Shown: piece after piece, positions 25,401 to 33,535 of the stretch
How the letters are laid out: each line of letters opens with the position of its first letter
Numbering within the stretch: the stretch's first letter is position 1
Assembly (NCBI GenBank): GCA_048263775.1
Contig: JBLXDU010000001.1
Location: forward strand, 1 to 64,000
DNA: 64,000 nucleotides
Source of the DNA: UBA1479 sp048263775
GTDB lineage: Bacteria; Pseudomonadota; Alphaproteobacteria; Rhodospirillales; Casp-alpha2
Reading direction: 5' to 3'
Program-made: the position numbers and the translations under genes
Notes under the pieces: model-generated
Told to the model about the DNA's origin: nothing
The model's input: the letters and a program-made list of their open reading frames with translations, nothing else
The model's database searches: none

Positions 25401-25512
25401 CGCCGCCGACCAACACGATGGCCGAGACCACCAGCAGAATGGAAGCCTTCGGCCGGCCTGCCGCCGCTGCCGTCGGTCGCTGTGATCCCTGGGGCTCGGT
25501 TTTCTGCCGCAT
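22471..25512 (-). CDS. Hybrid sensor histidine kinase with two receivers and Hpt
   Basis: A roughly 1013-residue membrane kinase. Order: first membrane segment (about 23-42), a periplasmic sensor of about 240 residues without a clear named fold, second segment (about 285-305), a short coiled coil, HisKA with His370 (SMSHEIRTPMNAIIG), HATPase, two receivers (VLIVDDNET with VLMDALMPEM, and VLLVEDNDI with VLMDIQMPEMDG) and a C-terminal Hpt domain (LAHTLKGVSGNI). This is a full BarA/TorS-like phosphorelay that needs a separate output regulator. None is adjacent. ATG 25512 is chosen; a TTG 16 codons upstream is the alternative. Confidence 0.9.
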   Translation of the reverse strand: MRQKTEPQGSQRPTAAAAGRPKASILLVVSAIVLVGGAVLQLTHREISAFEDRHVSIIEIETKEAALAIEAFLAGQRRHVRTFALEKSGLLDAYSQNIEDPKLRAEIDESLARWFPDYFTFTIANVKGEDLVNDLEGLVGPACQQNIQEYVASIHRETAEHAVFQSVIHPQPHNYHFDVMAPWQGPDGLQGVFFVSFYPETVQKILSSHQSPGHFLALVHKQRDNLIEINADGARDHISTQRDIYLSKTEVANIRGQRDVGGSLWRVIGYLQPGLIGDFKQSHWLTAVMLLCLLLATAVMSVRFIVQTDKRRQWAIDELELTIVDLQSSKETLEDQAQMMATMAEEQSLLRQVAESAERHKSEFLASMSHEIRTPMNAIIGLTMLALKTDLSGRQRDYLTKVQSAGKSLLGLINDILDFSKIEAGKLEIESIPFRLDTVLDELAPIMAVRASGKPLELLYKTAPDVPLNLVGDPLRLGQILVNLTTNAIKFTEKGEVVLAIDLVAMQDDRPQIKFSVSDTGIGMTKQQVAEIFKPFSQADASTTRQYGGTGLGLAICRNLVDLMDGEIGVESEEGVGSTFWFTVTLEQGKAAAATSQQPRVDLRGLRVLIVDDNETARTVFLEAIETLTMKGTAVASGHQALEALRQAQNAGMPFDVVLMDALMPEMSGLETIRRIQSEDWRPHAPQIILVAAPDQGDLHQQADDIGIGTFLAKPVNQSQLFNAIMNLRSAASSAEPSDGTHKIVASNMETLTDTRVLLVEDNDINQQVARELLEGAGMRVSIAQNGREAVAMVAEQPFDAVLMDIQMPEMDGYEATVAIRGDRRFQDIPIIAMTAHALASERDKCLASGMNDYVTKPIDPDLLFGALVRWMPPPEKRRGQEPETVAADKAPDKPRDALPEVIDGIDMEAARTMMRGNDAILRKLLGDFRNSYLDKDAEIKDALAAGEVEAATRLAHTLKGVSGNIRANRAYEAVSALDQQLRDDPKHPQVPRLLDALSDRLQELKKALDEAL

Positions 25513-25628
25513 CGGTGTTCCATCGCCCGCATTGTGACGGCGCACGAGAAAATTCGCCAATCCGCGATCATTCCCTGTTTGCGGGCCCGTGGCAAATAGC
25601 GCGATGGAAAACGCCCGGTCGGCGCGGC

Positions 25629-27266
25629 TTACATATTCGGATAATTCGGCCCTTCGCCGCCCTGGGGCGTGACCCAGTTGATGTTTTGGGTCGGGTCCTT
25701 GATGTCGCAGGTTTTGCAGTGGATGCAGTTCTGACCGTTGATCTGGAACTGCGTCTTGCCGTCGACCTCGACATACTCATAGACCCCGGCCGGGCAGAAC
25801 CGGGCTTCGGGCCCGGCGTATTCCGCCCAGTTGACCGCCATGGGCACGGCGTCGTCCTTCAAGGTCAGGTGGCAGGGCTGTTCTTCCTCGTGGAAGGTGC
25901 CGGCCAATTGGACCGACGACAGCTTGTCGAAGGTCAGCTTGCCATCGGGTTTGGGATAGTCGATGGGCTTGCAGTCCTTGGCCTTTTTCAGCGCCGAATG
26001 GTCGGCCCGGTTCTTGAGCGTCCAGGGCGCGTGGCCGAAGAACAGGAAGGTGTCGATGGCGCCCAGGATCAGGCCGGCCCACATGCCCCAGTGGAAATTG
26101 GGCCGCATGTTGCGCGCCTTATATAGTTCCTTCCACACCCAGCTTTCGCGCACCGCCTGGGTATAGGCCGGCAGGCCGTCGGCCGGATTGGCGCCGGATT
26201 TCAGGGCATCGACCACGGCCTCGGCGGCCAGCATGCCGGTCTTCATGGCCGTGTGGCTGCCCTTGATCTTGGGCGTGTTGAGGAAGCCCGCCGTGCAGCC
26301 GATCAGGCAGCCGCCGGGGAAGCTCAGCCCCGGCACGGACTGATAGCCGCCTTCGTTGAGCGCGCGGGCACCGTAAGAAATGCGCCTGCCGCCTTCCAGG
26401 ATCGGCGCGATCGACGGATGGGTCTTGTAGCGCTGCAATTCGTCATAGGGCGAGAGATAGGGGTTCTGGTAATCGAGCCCGACCACGAAGCCCAAGGCCA
26501 CCTGGTTGTTTTCCAGGTGATAGAGGAACGAGCCGCCATAGGTTTTGGAATCCAAGGGCCAGCCGATGGTGTGCAGGATTTCGCCGGGCCTGTGGTTCTC
26601 GGGCTTGACCTCCCACAATTCCTTCAGGCCGATGCCGTAGGTCTGCGGGTCGGCGGGTGTGCCTTCCGGGCCCTTGGACCGCAGATCGAATTTCTGTTCG
26701 AGCGTCTTGGTCAGATGCCCCCGGCAGCCCTCGGCGAACAGGGTGTATTTGGCGTGCAGCTCCATGCCCGGCTGATGGTTGGGGCCGGGGGTGCCGTCGC
26801 GGTTGAGGCCCATGTCGCCCGTGGCGATGCCCTTCACCGTGCCGTCGTCGTGATACAGCACCTCGGCGGCGGCGAAGCCGGGATAAACCTCGGCGCCCAG
26901 GGCCTCCGCCTGTTCGCCCAGCCAGCGGCAGACCAGGCCCAGCGAGACGATGTAGTTGCCGTGGTTCTTCATCTGCGGCGGGGTCGGCAGGCGCAGTGCC
27001 CCCGCCGGTCCCAATAGCAGAAACTTGTCCTTGCCGGCCGGGGTGTTCAGCGGTGCGCCTTTTTCTTTCCAGTCGGGGATCAGCTCGTTCAGGGCCCGCG
27101 GCTCCAGCACCGCGCCGGACAGGATGTGGGCACCCACTTCCGAGCCTTTTTCGACGACGCAGACGGAAATCTCCGGATCCAGCTGACAGATGCGGATGGC
27201 GGCAGCCAAGCCCGAGGGCCCGGCGCCCACGATCACCACATCGAATTCCATGGATTCCCGTTCCAT
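25629..27266 (-). CDS. Electron-transfer flavoprotein-ubiquinone oxidoreductase
   Basis: A 545-residue inner-membrane iron-sulfur flavoprotein passing electrons from ETF (fed by acyl-CoA dehydrogenases) to ubiquinone. It has the FAD motif VIVGAGPSGLAAAIRI, a long central membrane-associated domain (PTPPQMKNHGNYIVSLG) and the C-terminal 4Fe-4S cysteines in NCIHCKTCDIKDPTQN. Length is normal. GAGGA precedes the ATG. It is a natural partner for the methylsuccinyl-CoA dehydrogenase at 46-48 kb, whose electrons reach the quinone pool through ETF. It diverges from the uracil-DNA glycosylase gene. Confidence 0.95.
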   Translation of the reverse strand: MERESMEFDVVIVGAGPSGLAAAIRICQLDPEISVCVVEKGSEVGAHILSGAVLEPRALNELIPDWKEKGAPLNTPAGKDKFLLLGPAGALRLPTPPQMKNHGNYIVSLGLVCRWLGEQAEALGAEVYPGFAAAEVLYHDDGTVKGIATGDMGLNRDGTPGPNHQPGMELHAKYTLFAEGCRGHLTKTLEQKFDLRSKGPEGTPADPQTYGIGLKELWEVKPENHRPGEILHTIGWPLDSKTYGGSFLYHLENNQVALGFVVGLDYQNPYLSPYDELQRYKTHPSIAPILEGGRRISYGARALNEGGYQSVPGLSFPGGCLIGCTAGFLNTPKIKGSHTAMKTGMLAAEAVVDALKSGANPADGLPAYTQAVRESWVWKELYKARNMRPNFHWGMWAGLILGAIDTFLFFGHAPWTLKNRADHSALKKAKDCKPIDYPKPDGKLTFDKLSSVQLAGTFHEEEQPCHLTLKDDAVPMAVNWAEYAGPEARFCPAGVYEYVEVDGKTQFQINGQNCIHCKTCDIKDPTQNINWVTPQGGEGPNYPNM

Positions 27267-27410
27267 TCTCGTCGTCCTCGCGTCTTATTGATGTTGCCCG
27301 CAATGTGCGTCTGCGAACGCAGGTTATGGCATTCCTTGGGCGTCCGCTGCAACTCGCCTTGTGGATTCAAAGGGGATAACGCGCCCGCAAGCTTGTGGTA
27401 GGCTTTCGTC

Positions 27411-28307
27411 ATGATCCAGACCGCAACCAATCCCGTGGCCCTGAAGGCGCTGTTGCAGTGGTATCTGGAGGCCGGCGTCGATGAAGCCATCGCCGACGCG
27501 CCTCAGGACCGCTTCGCCGAACATGCCCAGATGTTGGCCGCCAAGGCGTCCAGGCCGCCGGCGACCCGGCCGGGGCTGAGCGACGGGCCGATGCCACCGT
27601 CGCCGGTGCGGGGGGCGGCCCCCCAGGGGCGCGGGCCGCTCACAAAACCGGCGGCCCCGGCCCAGGTCTCGGATCAGGCGGCGGTCAAGGACGCGGTCGC
27701 CCAGGCGGCCAAGGCCGAGACCCTGGACGAATTGCGCGCCGCCCTCGAAGGCTTCGACGGCTGTGCGCTTAAGACCACGGCGTCCAACCTGTGTTTCTTC
27801 GACGGCAATCCCAAGGCCCGGGTCCTGCTGGTCGGCGAAGCCCCGGGGGCCGAGGAAGACCGTCAGGGCCTTCCTTTTGTCGGGCCCTCGGGCAAGTTGC
27901 TTGATGCGATGCTGGCCTCCATCGGCCTGGATCGGAACGGCGACGGCGACGGCGCGGTCCTGATTTCCAACACCGTGTTCTGGCGCCCGCCCGGCAACCG
28001 CACGCCGACACCGTCGGAAGCGGCGATCTGCCTGCCCTTCGTCGAACGGCTGATCGAAATCGTCGGCCCCCGCGTGGTGGTCTGTATCGGCGGCCCCTCG
28101 GCCAAGACCCTGTTGGCCCAGACTCAGGGCATTACCCGCCTGCGCGGCAAATGGTTCGACTACGCCACGCCCAAGATGGCCGGACCCGTGCCGGCGATGG
28201 CGCTGTACCATCCGGCCTATCTGTTGCGCTCCCCGGCCATGAAGCGGGACGCCTGGCGCGATCTGTTGATGCTGAAACAAAAAATCGCGGACCTCGGCGA
28301 CGGGTGA
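27411..28307 (+). CDS. Uracil-DNA glycosylase, family 4-like
   Basis: A 298-residue DNA repair enzyme. The catalytic motif GEAPGAEEDRQGLPFVGPSG and the late HPAYLLRSP match family 4/5 uracil-DNA glycosylases, which remove uracil to start base-excision repair. Cysteines in DGCALKTTASNLCF and further on (AAICLPF, VVVCIGG) are candidates for the Fe-S ligands, though the exact set is not certain. The first 100 residues are a Pro/Ala-rich extension typical of alphaproteobacterial homologues. It stands between ETF-QO (divergent) and the lytic transglycosylase. Confidence 0.9.
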   Translation: MIQTATNPVALKALLQWYLEAGVDEAIADAPQDRFAEHAQMLAAKASRPPATRPGLSDGPMPPSPVRGAAPQGRGPLTKPAAPAQVSDQAAVKDAVAQAAKAETLDELRAALEGFDGCALKTTASNLCFFDGNPKARVLLVGEAPGAEEDRQGLPFVGPSGKLLDAMLASIGLDRNGDGDGAVLISNTVFWRPPGNRTPTPSEAAICLPFVERLIEIVGPRVVVCIGGPSAKTLLAQTQGITRLRGKWFDYATPKMAGPVPAMALYHPAYLLRSPAMKRDAWRDLLMLKQKIADLGDG

Positions 28308-28581
28308 ACCGGACGGCGCGAAATCCCCGGCGTTAACCATAATTTCAAGATGTGTGGTCATGCTTTCGTCGCCCTACAAAATGTGGGACAATGCAGATTG
28401 TCACGGGGCGGTGCCAAGGCCTTAACTTGGATGTCGGCAGGGATTCGGCGCGGGCGACGAGGCCGCGTTTGATGCCGCCGGATGGTTGAGGTGCCGGGGA
28501 CAGGACGCTATAACGTCGCGGCTCATAGGGGAGTAACGCGAAACCGCCATCCATAGGCGGGCCGATTAAGTTAGGGGCTTC

Positions 28582-30483
28582 ATGGCCGGGGTCAAATCTG
28601 TGGGCGTGTCCGTTCTGGCCGCTCTCACCATCCAATTCATGGTCTGTTCTCCGCCTGCCGCCGCAGGGAGCCTGGCTTCCGTCGCCAATGGTGAAGCGGC
28701 GGTCATGACGCCTGTTCCGGCAACGCCCCAGGCGGCGGTCCCCCGGGTTCTTTCGGATAGCGACACGCAGCTTTATCGGCGCATCTTCGAAGTTCAGGAA
28801 GACGGCGACTGGAAAGAAGCCGATCGCCTGATCGCCAAGCTGTCGGACAAGCTGCTGATGGGCCATGTCCTGGCCCAGCGCTATCTGCATCCGCGCAAGT
28901 ACCGCTCCAATTACAAGGAACTGAAGGCCTGGATGGGGGAATACGCCGACCACCCCCAGGCCGGGCGCATCTATCAGCTGTCGCTGCGCCGCCGGCCGAA
29001 AAACTGGCGCCTGCCGGACAAACCCGACGTCTTGCCGCGCCAGCCGACGTTCCTTGAGGAAGAGGCCGTGGCCGCCGCCGAGGCCGAACAGTCCGAACAG
29101 GACGACGAGGAAAAGGCGGCCAAGGTCCTGCCGACCAAGCGGCTGAGCCGCGCCGACGCGCGCCGCTCGCGGGCCCTGAAATACCGGATCACCAAGGCCC
29201 TGCGCCGTGGCCATACCCTGATCGCGAAGCGTCTGATCCAGTCACAGGACGCCCGGCATCTGTTTTCCACCGCCGAGATGGACCAGGCCAAGGTGCAGTT
29301 AGGGACGCGCTATTTCTTCGATCGGCGCACGGATTGGGCCGCCCAATGGCTGGATGGCGCCTTGAAACGGTCGGGCAAATATCTGCCCGACGGCCATTGG
29401 ACCTTGGGTTTGATCGCCTGGCGGGCCGGCAACTACGACAAGGCCACGACCCATTTCCGTGCCGCCGCCGACATCGGCTTCGACGACGAATGGATGGACG
29501 GGGCCGCCAATTTCTGGGCCGCGCGGGGGCTTCTGGTCACCCGCAAGCCGGAACATGTCACGCATTATCTTAACGGCGCCGCCCGCCACGCGCGCACGTT
29601 CTACGGCCTGCTTGCCGCCCGCATCCTGGGCCAAGAGGTCGCCTACGAATGGTCGTCACCGCCTGTCGTCGCCGAAGCCGTCGGGCGCATCGTCGACGCC
29701 CCGCGCGGCCGCCGGGCCATGGCCTTGGTGCAGGCCGGGCAGGACCTTGGGGCGGAACGCGAGTTGCGCAACCTGGCCCGCATTTCCGACAAGAACCAAG
29801 CGCTTGCTATCCTGGCGCTGGCCGATGCCGGCGGCATGGCCGGATTGGCCGTGCGCCTGTCCGATCGCCTGTTCCCGGACGGCGGCGGGTTCGACGGCGC
29901 CGCCTATCCGGTGCCCGCGTGGCTGCCGTCTGGCGGTTTCACGGTCGACCGGGCGTTGGTCTATGCGGTCATCCGCCAGGAAAGCAAATTCAACCCCAAG
30001 GCCAAAAGCTGGGCCGGAGCCCGCGGCCTGATGCAATTGATGCCGCGCACGGCCAGTTTCGTGGCACAGGATTCATCCCTGCACCGCCACCGCCTGCCCA
30101 AGCTTTATGACCCGGACCTCAACCTGAAGCTTGGTCAGAAGTACATCGGCATGCTGCTTGCCGAACCGCATATTCAGGGCGATCTGCTGCTGCTTGCGGC
30201 GGCCTGGAACGGCGGACCCGGCAATCTGAATAAATGGCGGCGGCGCATCGAATACACGAATGATCCGCTGCTGTTCATCGAAACCATCCCGGCCTTCGAA
30301 ACCCGCCACTTCGTGGAACGGGTGCTGGCCAACCTGTGGATCTACCGCGATCGCCTGGGCCAGGACAAACCGTCCCTCGACGCCCTTGCCGCCGGCCAGT
30401 GGCCGGTCTACAAAGCCTTAGGCCACGGCAAGGTGGAGGTCGCGATTTTCGATGAGCCAACAGACGGAATTTCTGCCCGTTAA
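28582..30483 (+). CDS. Soluble lytic murein transglycosylase
   Basis: A 633-residue periplasmic peptidoglycan-cleaving enzyme of the Slt70 class. It has a signal peptide (hydrophobic core VSVLAALTIQFMV, cleavage near AAAGS), a long alpha-helical superhelix domain and a C-terminal lysozyme-like domain: the catalytic Glu lies in VIRQESKFNPKAKS, followed by GARGLMQLMPRTA and AAWNGGPGN. An AGGGGC precedes the ATG. Its last 32 bases overlap moaB. Confidence 0.93.
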   Translation: MAGVKSVGVSVLAALTIQFMVCSPPAAAGSLASVANGEAAVMTPVPATPQAAVPRVLSDSDTQLYRRIFEVQEDGDWKEADRLIAKLSDKLLMGHVLAQRYLHPRKYRSNYKELKAWMGEYADHPQAGRIYQLSLRRRPKNWRLPDKPDVLPRQPTFLEEEAVAAAEAEQSEQDDEEKAAKVLPTKRLSRADARRSRALKYRITKALRRGHTLIAKRLIQSQDARHLFSTAEMDQAKVQLGTRYFFDRRTDWAAQWLDGALKRSGKYLPDGHWTLGLIAWRAGNYDKATTHFRAAADIGFDDEWMDGAANFWAARGLLVTRKPEHVTHYLNGAARHARTFYGLLAARILGQEVAYEWSSPPVVAEAVGRIVDAPRGRRAMALVQAGQDLGAERELRNLARISDKNQALAILALADAGGMAGLAVRLSDRLFPDGGGFDGAAYPVPAWLPSGGFTVDRALVYAVIRQESKFNPKAKSWAGARGLMQLMPRTASFVAQDSSLHRHRLPKLYDPDLNLKLGQKYIGMLLAEPHIQGDLLLLAAAWNGGPGNLNKWRRRIEYTNDPLLFIETIPAFETRHFVERVLANLWIYRDRLGQDKPSLDALAAGQWPVYKALGHGKVEVAIFDEPTDGISAR

Positions 30484-30979
30484 CATTGCGGTCCTGACCG
30501 TATCGGACACGCGGACCCTGGCTGACGACCGGTCGGGCGACACCCTTGTCGAACGGTTGACCACGGCCGGGCACAAGCTGGCCGACCGTGCCATCGTCAA
30601 GGACGATGCCGCCGTGATCGCCGACCAATTCCGAAAATGGATCAACGATCCCACCGTCGACTGCATCATCTCGACCGGCGGCACCGGGGTCACGGGCCGC
30701 GACGTCACGCCCGAGGCTCTTGATGCCGTCGCGGAAAAGATCATCCCCGGTTTCGGCGAGATGTTCCGCTGGATCAGCTATCAGAAGATCAAGTCGTCGA
30801 CCATTCAGTCGCGCGCTTGCGCGGGGGTCGCGAACGGCACCTATATCTTCGTGCTGCCGGGTTCGACCGGGGCCTGCAAGGACGGCTGGGACGAGATCCT
30901 GGTCCATCAGCTGGACATCCGCCACAAGCCCTGCAACTTCGTCGAACTGATGCCGCGCCTGAAGGAACATCTGGCCTAG
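30452..30979 (+). CDS. moaB: Molybdenum cofactor biosynthesis protein MoaB
   Basis: A 175-residue MogA/MoaB-fold protein that adenylylates molybdopterin. Signatures: VLTVSDTRTLADDRSGD near the N-terminus, STGGTGVTGRDVTPEA and LPGSTGACKDGWDEILVHQL. The length fits MoaB rather than MogA. The ATG lies inside the end of the transglycosylase gene and GGAGG lies 13 bases upstream, so the two genes are cotranscribed although functionally unrelated. Confidence 0.93.
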   Translation: MSQQTEFLPVNIAVLTVSDTRTLADDRSGDTLVERLTTAGHKLADRAIVKDDAAVIADQFRKWINDPTVDCIISTGGTGVTGRDVTPEALDAVAEKIIPGFGEMFRWISYQKIKSSTIQSRACAGVANGTYIFVLPGSTGACKDGWDEILVHQLDIRHKPCNFVELMPRLKEHLA

Positions 30980-31136
30980 GCGCGATGCCGATAACGCGGG
31001 CCCGGCCAGCAAAAAATCCATATTGACGAAAAGATTGGTCCGGCGCCAAATCCATGGCGGAAAAGCGGCCGCGCGCCCGGTGCCGGGACGGCAGGGCCAA
31101 CACGGGCCGCAACGTATCCATCGGAGAACTCAAGAG

Positions 31137-31415
31137 ATGCGTTTCGCATTGCCGATTGCGGCGGTTGCCGTGATGCTGTCGTCTGCCGTCTTGACCGCGG
31201 CGGCCCATGCCAAGGATTGCATGGAAGATCCCAAGGCCGCCATCACGGCTGCCGAAGGCGACTTTAAGAAGGCCAAACCGGGCTTGGACAAGGCCGCGTC
31301 GCGGGGCTTCAACAAGAACATCGACAAGGCCAAGATGGCCGCCAAAACGAAGATGAACGATGTCGCCTGCGAAAGCGTGGCGAAGGCCCTGGGCTTTCTA
31401 GCGCCGAGCAAATAA
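31137..31415 (+). CDS. Small secreted hypothetical protein
   Basis: A 92-residue protein with a signal peptide (MRFALPIAAVAVMLSSAVLT, cleavage near AAHAKD) and a Lys/Ala-rich mature helix-forming part with two cysteines (KDCMEDPK, VACESVAK). A CGGAGAA lies nine bases before the ATG. It is probably a periplasmic helical protein of unknown function, alone in its transcription unit. Confidence 0.7.
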   Translation: MRFALPIAAVAVMLSSAVLTAAAHAKDCMEDPKAAITAAEGDFKKAKPGLDKAASRGFNKNIDKAKMAAKTKMNDVACESVAKALGFLAPSK

Positions 31416-31731
31416 GACCACGCGGGGGCTGTTGCCGCAGGTTGCGTGAACGAAAACGCCGAAACCGAAACGCCGGCGGGGGCATGCCTTCGTCGGCGGT
31501 CGGTCGCAGCAGCGCCGAGGCCGATTCGCTCTCTTTTTACCCGTTTGGTTATCCACAGATCCCGACATGGGTTGTGGAAAACCTGAATCCACGAATCCTG
31601 AAAACGTCAGTTTCCTGAAAGTTTTATCACGTATCCTTGCGGTTGCGGTGGAACCGGCATTTTTGCCCGCCAGTTTCACTATAGTTTTGCTATCATTCCT
31701 GTGCTGGATTTGCCGCGTCTAAGGGGGCCCG
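31416..31731. other. 316-bp intergenic region with a DnaA-box-like dyad
   Basis: No gene is seen. The region holds the inverted repeat at 31547-31583 and a likely promoter for the next gene, with TATAGT and TATCAT hexamers near 31680-31696. No clear intrinsic terminator for the upstream gene is present. Confidence 0.5.
31547..31583. promoter_or_regulatory. Inverted repeat with a consensus DnaA box
   Basis: GGTTATCCACA (31547-31557) and TGTGGAAAACC (31573-31583) match in 10 of 11 pairs around a 15-nt spacer. The left arm contains TTATCCACA, the classic DnaA-box consensus. There is no T-run, so it is not an intrinsic terminator. Confidence 0.4.
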
Positions 31732-32223
31732 ATGGACAAGTTCATGAAAAGCCTGTTGATCGGCGTTGCCGCGTCGATCCTGGTGATCGGCGGCATCGCC
31801 GGGATCGGCATCTGGGTCAGTTCAGAGCCGAGCGCCGCTGTATCCACTACCACAGTCAAGGATGACAAGGTGCATACCGTGCGCATGCGCCCGCAAGCCG
31901 TGCAGGTCGGCGGCTACAGTCTGAAAAGCAAAGAGAAGGCGAGGCAGCTTCTGGTTTCCGTCGGCATGCGGGTGACCGGCGGGCATAACGCGGCCAAGGT
32001 GTGCCAGCTGATGCCCCGCCTTGTGTCCTCGCTGAACACGACCTTTGCCAATCTGGTCAATTATTCGGGCAATGCCCAGGACGCGATCCCCCAGAATCTG
32101 ACCGACCAGTTGCAGCAGCGTTTCAACAAGGCGCTCGGGGGGCGCGTGGTCGATGATGTGTTCCTGACCGCCTATCAGGACAAGAAGGACATCCCGCCGA
32201 CCACCTGTCCGGACGCGACCTGA
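31732..32223 (+). CDS. FliL-like membrane-anchored protein, copy 1
   Basis: A 163-residue protein with an N-terminal membrane segment (SLLIGVAASILVIGGIAGIG) and a periplasmic domain. It is a paralogue of the next gene: both carry VRM-P-AV-GG-LK, C-LMPRLVS, RFN-ALG, a DDV/NDV strand and a closing PPTC. The layout of strand, helix with MPRLVSSLN, helix QQRFNKALGG and final strand VVDDVFLTAYQ resembles FliL of the flagellar stator complex. Resemblance is by pattern only, and no flagellar genes are near. Two conserved cysteines could form a disulfide. AAGGGGG precedes the ATG. Confidence 0.65.
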   Translation: MDKFMKSLLIGVAASILVIGGIAGIGIWVSSEPSAAVSTTTVKDDKVHTVRMRPQAVQVGGYSLKSKEKARQLLVSVGMRVTGGHNAAKVCQLMPRLVSSLNTTFANLVNYSGNAQDAIPQNLTDQLQQRFNKALGGRVVDDVFLTAYQDKKDIPPTTCPDAT

Positions 32224-32410
32224 TCGCTGTCCGCCGGTGCCGCGTTACGGACCGTTTGGCGCGCGGAACCTAGACTTTTGGTGTGCTTGTCTGTTGGACT
32301 GAGCCAAGTATTCTCAAGACTACGCTGGGTAAATGAGCGCCCGCGCGGTCCATCAAAAAAACATATCGAGGGTGCGGCCGAACTTCCGAAGACATTTCGG
32401 AGAGGGAAGA

Positions 32411-32899
32411 ATGCCCGGTTTTATCAAAAGCGTTCTGATCGCCAGCACCGTCGCCGCAGGCACGGTGGGGTCGGTTGCCGCCATCGGCACGGGGTTTGAC
32501 GTCTCGTTCCCGGGGAGTGCGGAACACGTCGCCGACCGGGGGCCGTCCGTGGTCCGCATGGCGCCGATCGCGGTTCATATCGGCGGCTGGACGCTCAAGA
32601 AGAAAAAGAACGAGGACAAGGTGGTGATCGTGTCGATCGCCATCGACGTGCCGAACGGGGATGCGCGGGACGCCGTCTGCCGGCTGATGCCGCGGCTGGT
32701 CTCGGCGGTTAACGGCGAAGTCTCGCGCAACGTATTGTATCAGGACACATGGAAAGAAGCCCTGACCGGTAGCCTGGGCCAGCGCCTGACGGGACGTTTC
32801 AACCGCGCCCTGGGCCGCACCCTGATCAATGATGTGCGTCTGCAGGCTCACGGCAGCAAGGCCGAGGCTCCGCCGCCGACCTGCGCCGCCGCGGCTTGA
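32411..32899 (+). CDS. FliL-like membrane-anchored protein, copy 2
   Basis: A 162-residue paralogue of the gene 190 bases upstream, same strand. It has an N-terminal membrane segment (SVLIASTVAAGTVGSVAAIG), then VRMAPIAVHIGGWTLKKKK, CRLMPRLVSAVN, LTGRFNRALGRTLINDV and PPPTCAAAA. It was likely produced by local duplication followed by strong divergence. GAGGGAAGA precedes the ATG. The conserved Cys pair and the FliL-like order of elements are kept, so the two may form a heteromer in the periplasm; that is inference. Confidence 0.65.
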   Translation: MPGFIKSVLIASTVAAGTVGSVAAIGTGFDVSFPGSAEHVADRGPSVVRMAPIAVHIGGWTLKKKKNEDKVVIVSIAIDVPNGDARDAVCRLMPRLVSAVNGEVSRNVLYQDTWKEALTGSLGQRLTGRFNRALGRTLINDVRLQAHGSKAEAPPPTCAAAA

Positions 32900-32923
32900 T
32901 GCCATCTCGCGGCGGGGGCTGTT

Positions 32924-33535
32924 TCAGCGCCGCATGCGGGCATACGACGGGCCGTCGTCGACGTCTTCCAGTTCATCGATCAAGGCAATGCGAAGGCCTG
33001 CGAGATTGGCGCGGCTGTCGGCCAGGGCCTGGTCCGTGGACCAGCGCACGCCGCCAAAGGGATCGCTGAAGCGCGGCCGGCGTCGGAGGCCGACCAGCCA
33101 ATAGCCACCGTCGGGCGCCGGGCCGAACACGGCATCGTGGTTGCCCAGAAGTTTGAACGCGCGGGTGATCATCTTGGGCTGGATGCTCGGGATGTCCGAT
33201 CCAATCAGCACAACCGGCCCCGGCGGCAGCAGCGCCATGACCCGCGCCATGCGGGCCCCCAAATCTCCGCCGCCTTGGCTGAGGAAGGATCGGCATCCCG
33301 GCGCGGCGGCATGCCACAGACCCCGGTCGAAAATGCTTTGGTCCGGCGACACGGCCAGCCAGCAGCGCCAGCGCCGGTCCCGGCCCAGGCGTCGCGTCAA
33401 TCCTGCCAGCATGCCCCGATAGAAGTTCCAAGCGCTGACGCGGCCGATATGGCGGGCCAGGCGCGTCTTCACGCGGCCCAGGCGCGGCGCCTTGGCGAAG
33501 ATGACCAGATGGTTCTGCAGGGGTCGGGTTCTCAC
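32924..33535 (-). CDS. TIGR04282-family transferase (DUF2064)
   Basis: A 203-residue nucleotide-sugar-transferase-like protein: VIFAKAPRLGRVKTRLA at the N-terminus, LIGSDIPSIQPKMITRAFKL and AVFGPAPDGGYWLVGL, all typical of the rSAM/selenodomain-associated transferase 1 family, which databases also name as arsenosugar-biosynthesis glycosyltransferase. The GTG start at 33535 overlaps the TGA stop of the TIGR04283 gene (GTGA), so the two are translationally coupled. No arsM or radical SAM arsS lies beside it in this window. Confidence 0.85.
   Translation of the reverse strand: MRTRPLQNHLVIFAKAPRLGRVKTRLARHIGRVSAWNFYRGMLAGLTRRLGRDRRWRCWLAVSPDQSIFDRGLWHAAAPGCRSFLSQGGGDLGARMARVMALLPPGPVVLIGSDIPSIQPKMITRAFKLLGNHDAVFGPAPDGGYWLVGLRRRPRFSDPFGGVRWSTDQALADSRANLAGLRIALIDELEDVDDGPSYARMRR

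Noticed and set aside
31547..31583. Considered as a replication origin
   Set aside because: Only two box-like arms are present, with no cluster of boxes, no AT-rich unwinding element and no dnaA/dnaN nearby.
31547..31583. Considered as an intrinsic terminator
   Set aside because: There is no T-run after the stem and the spacer is long.
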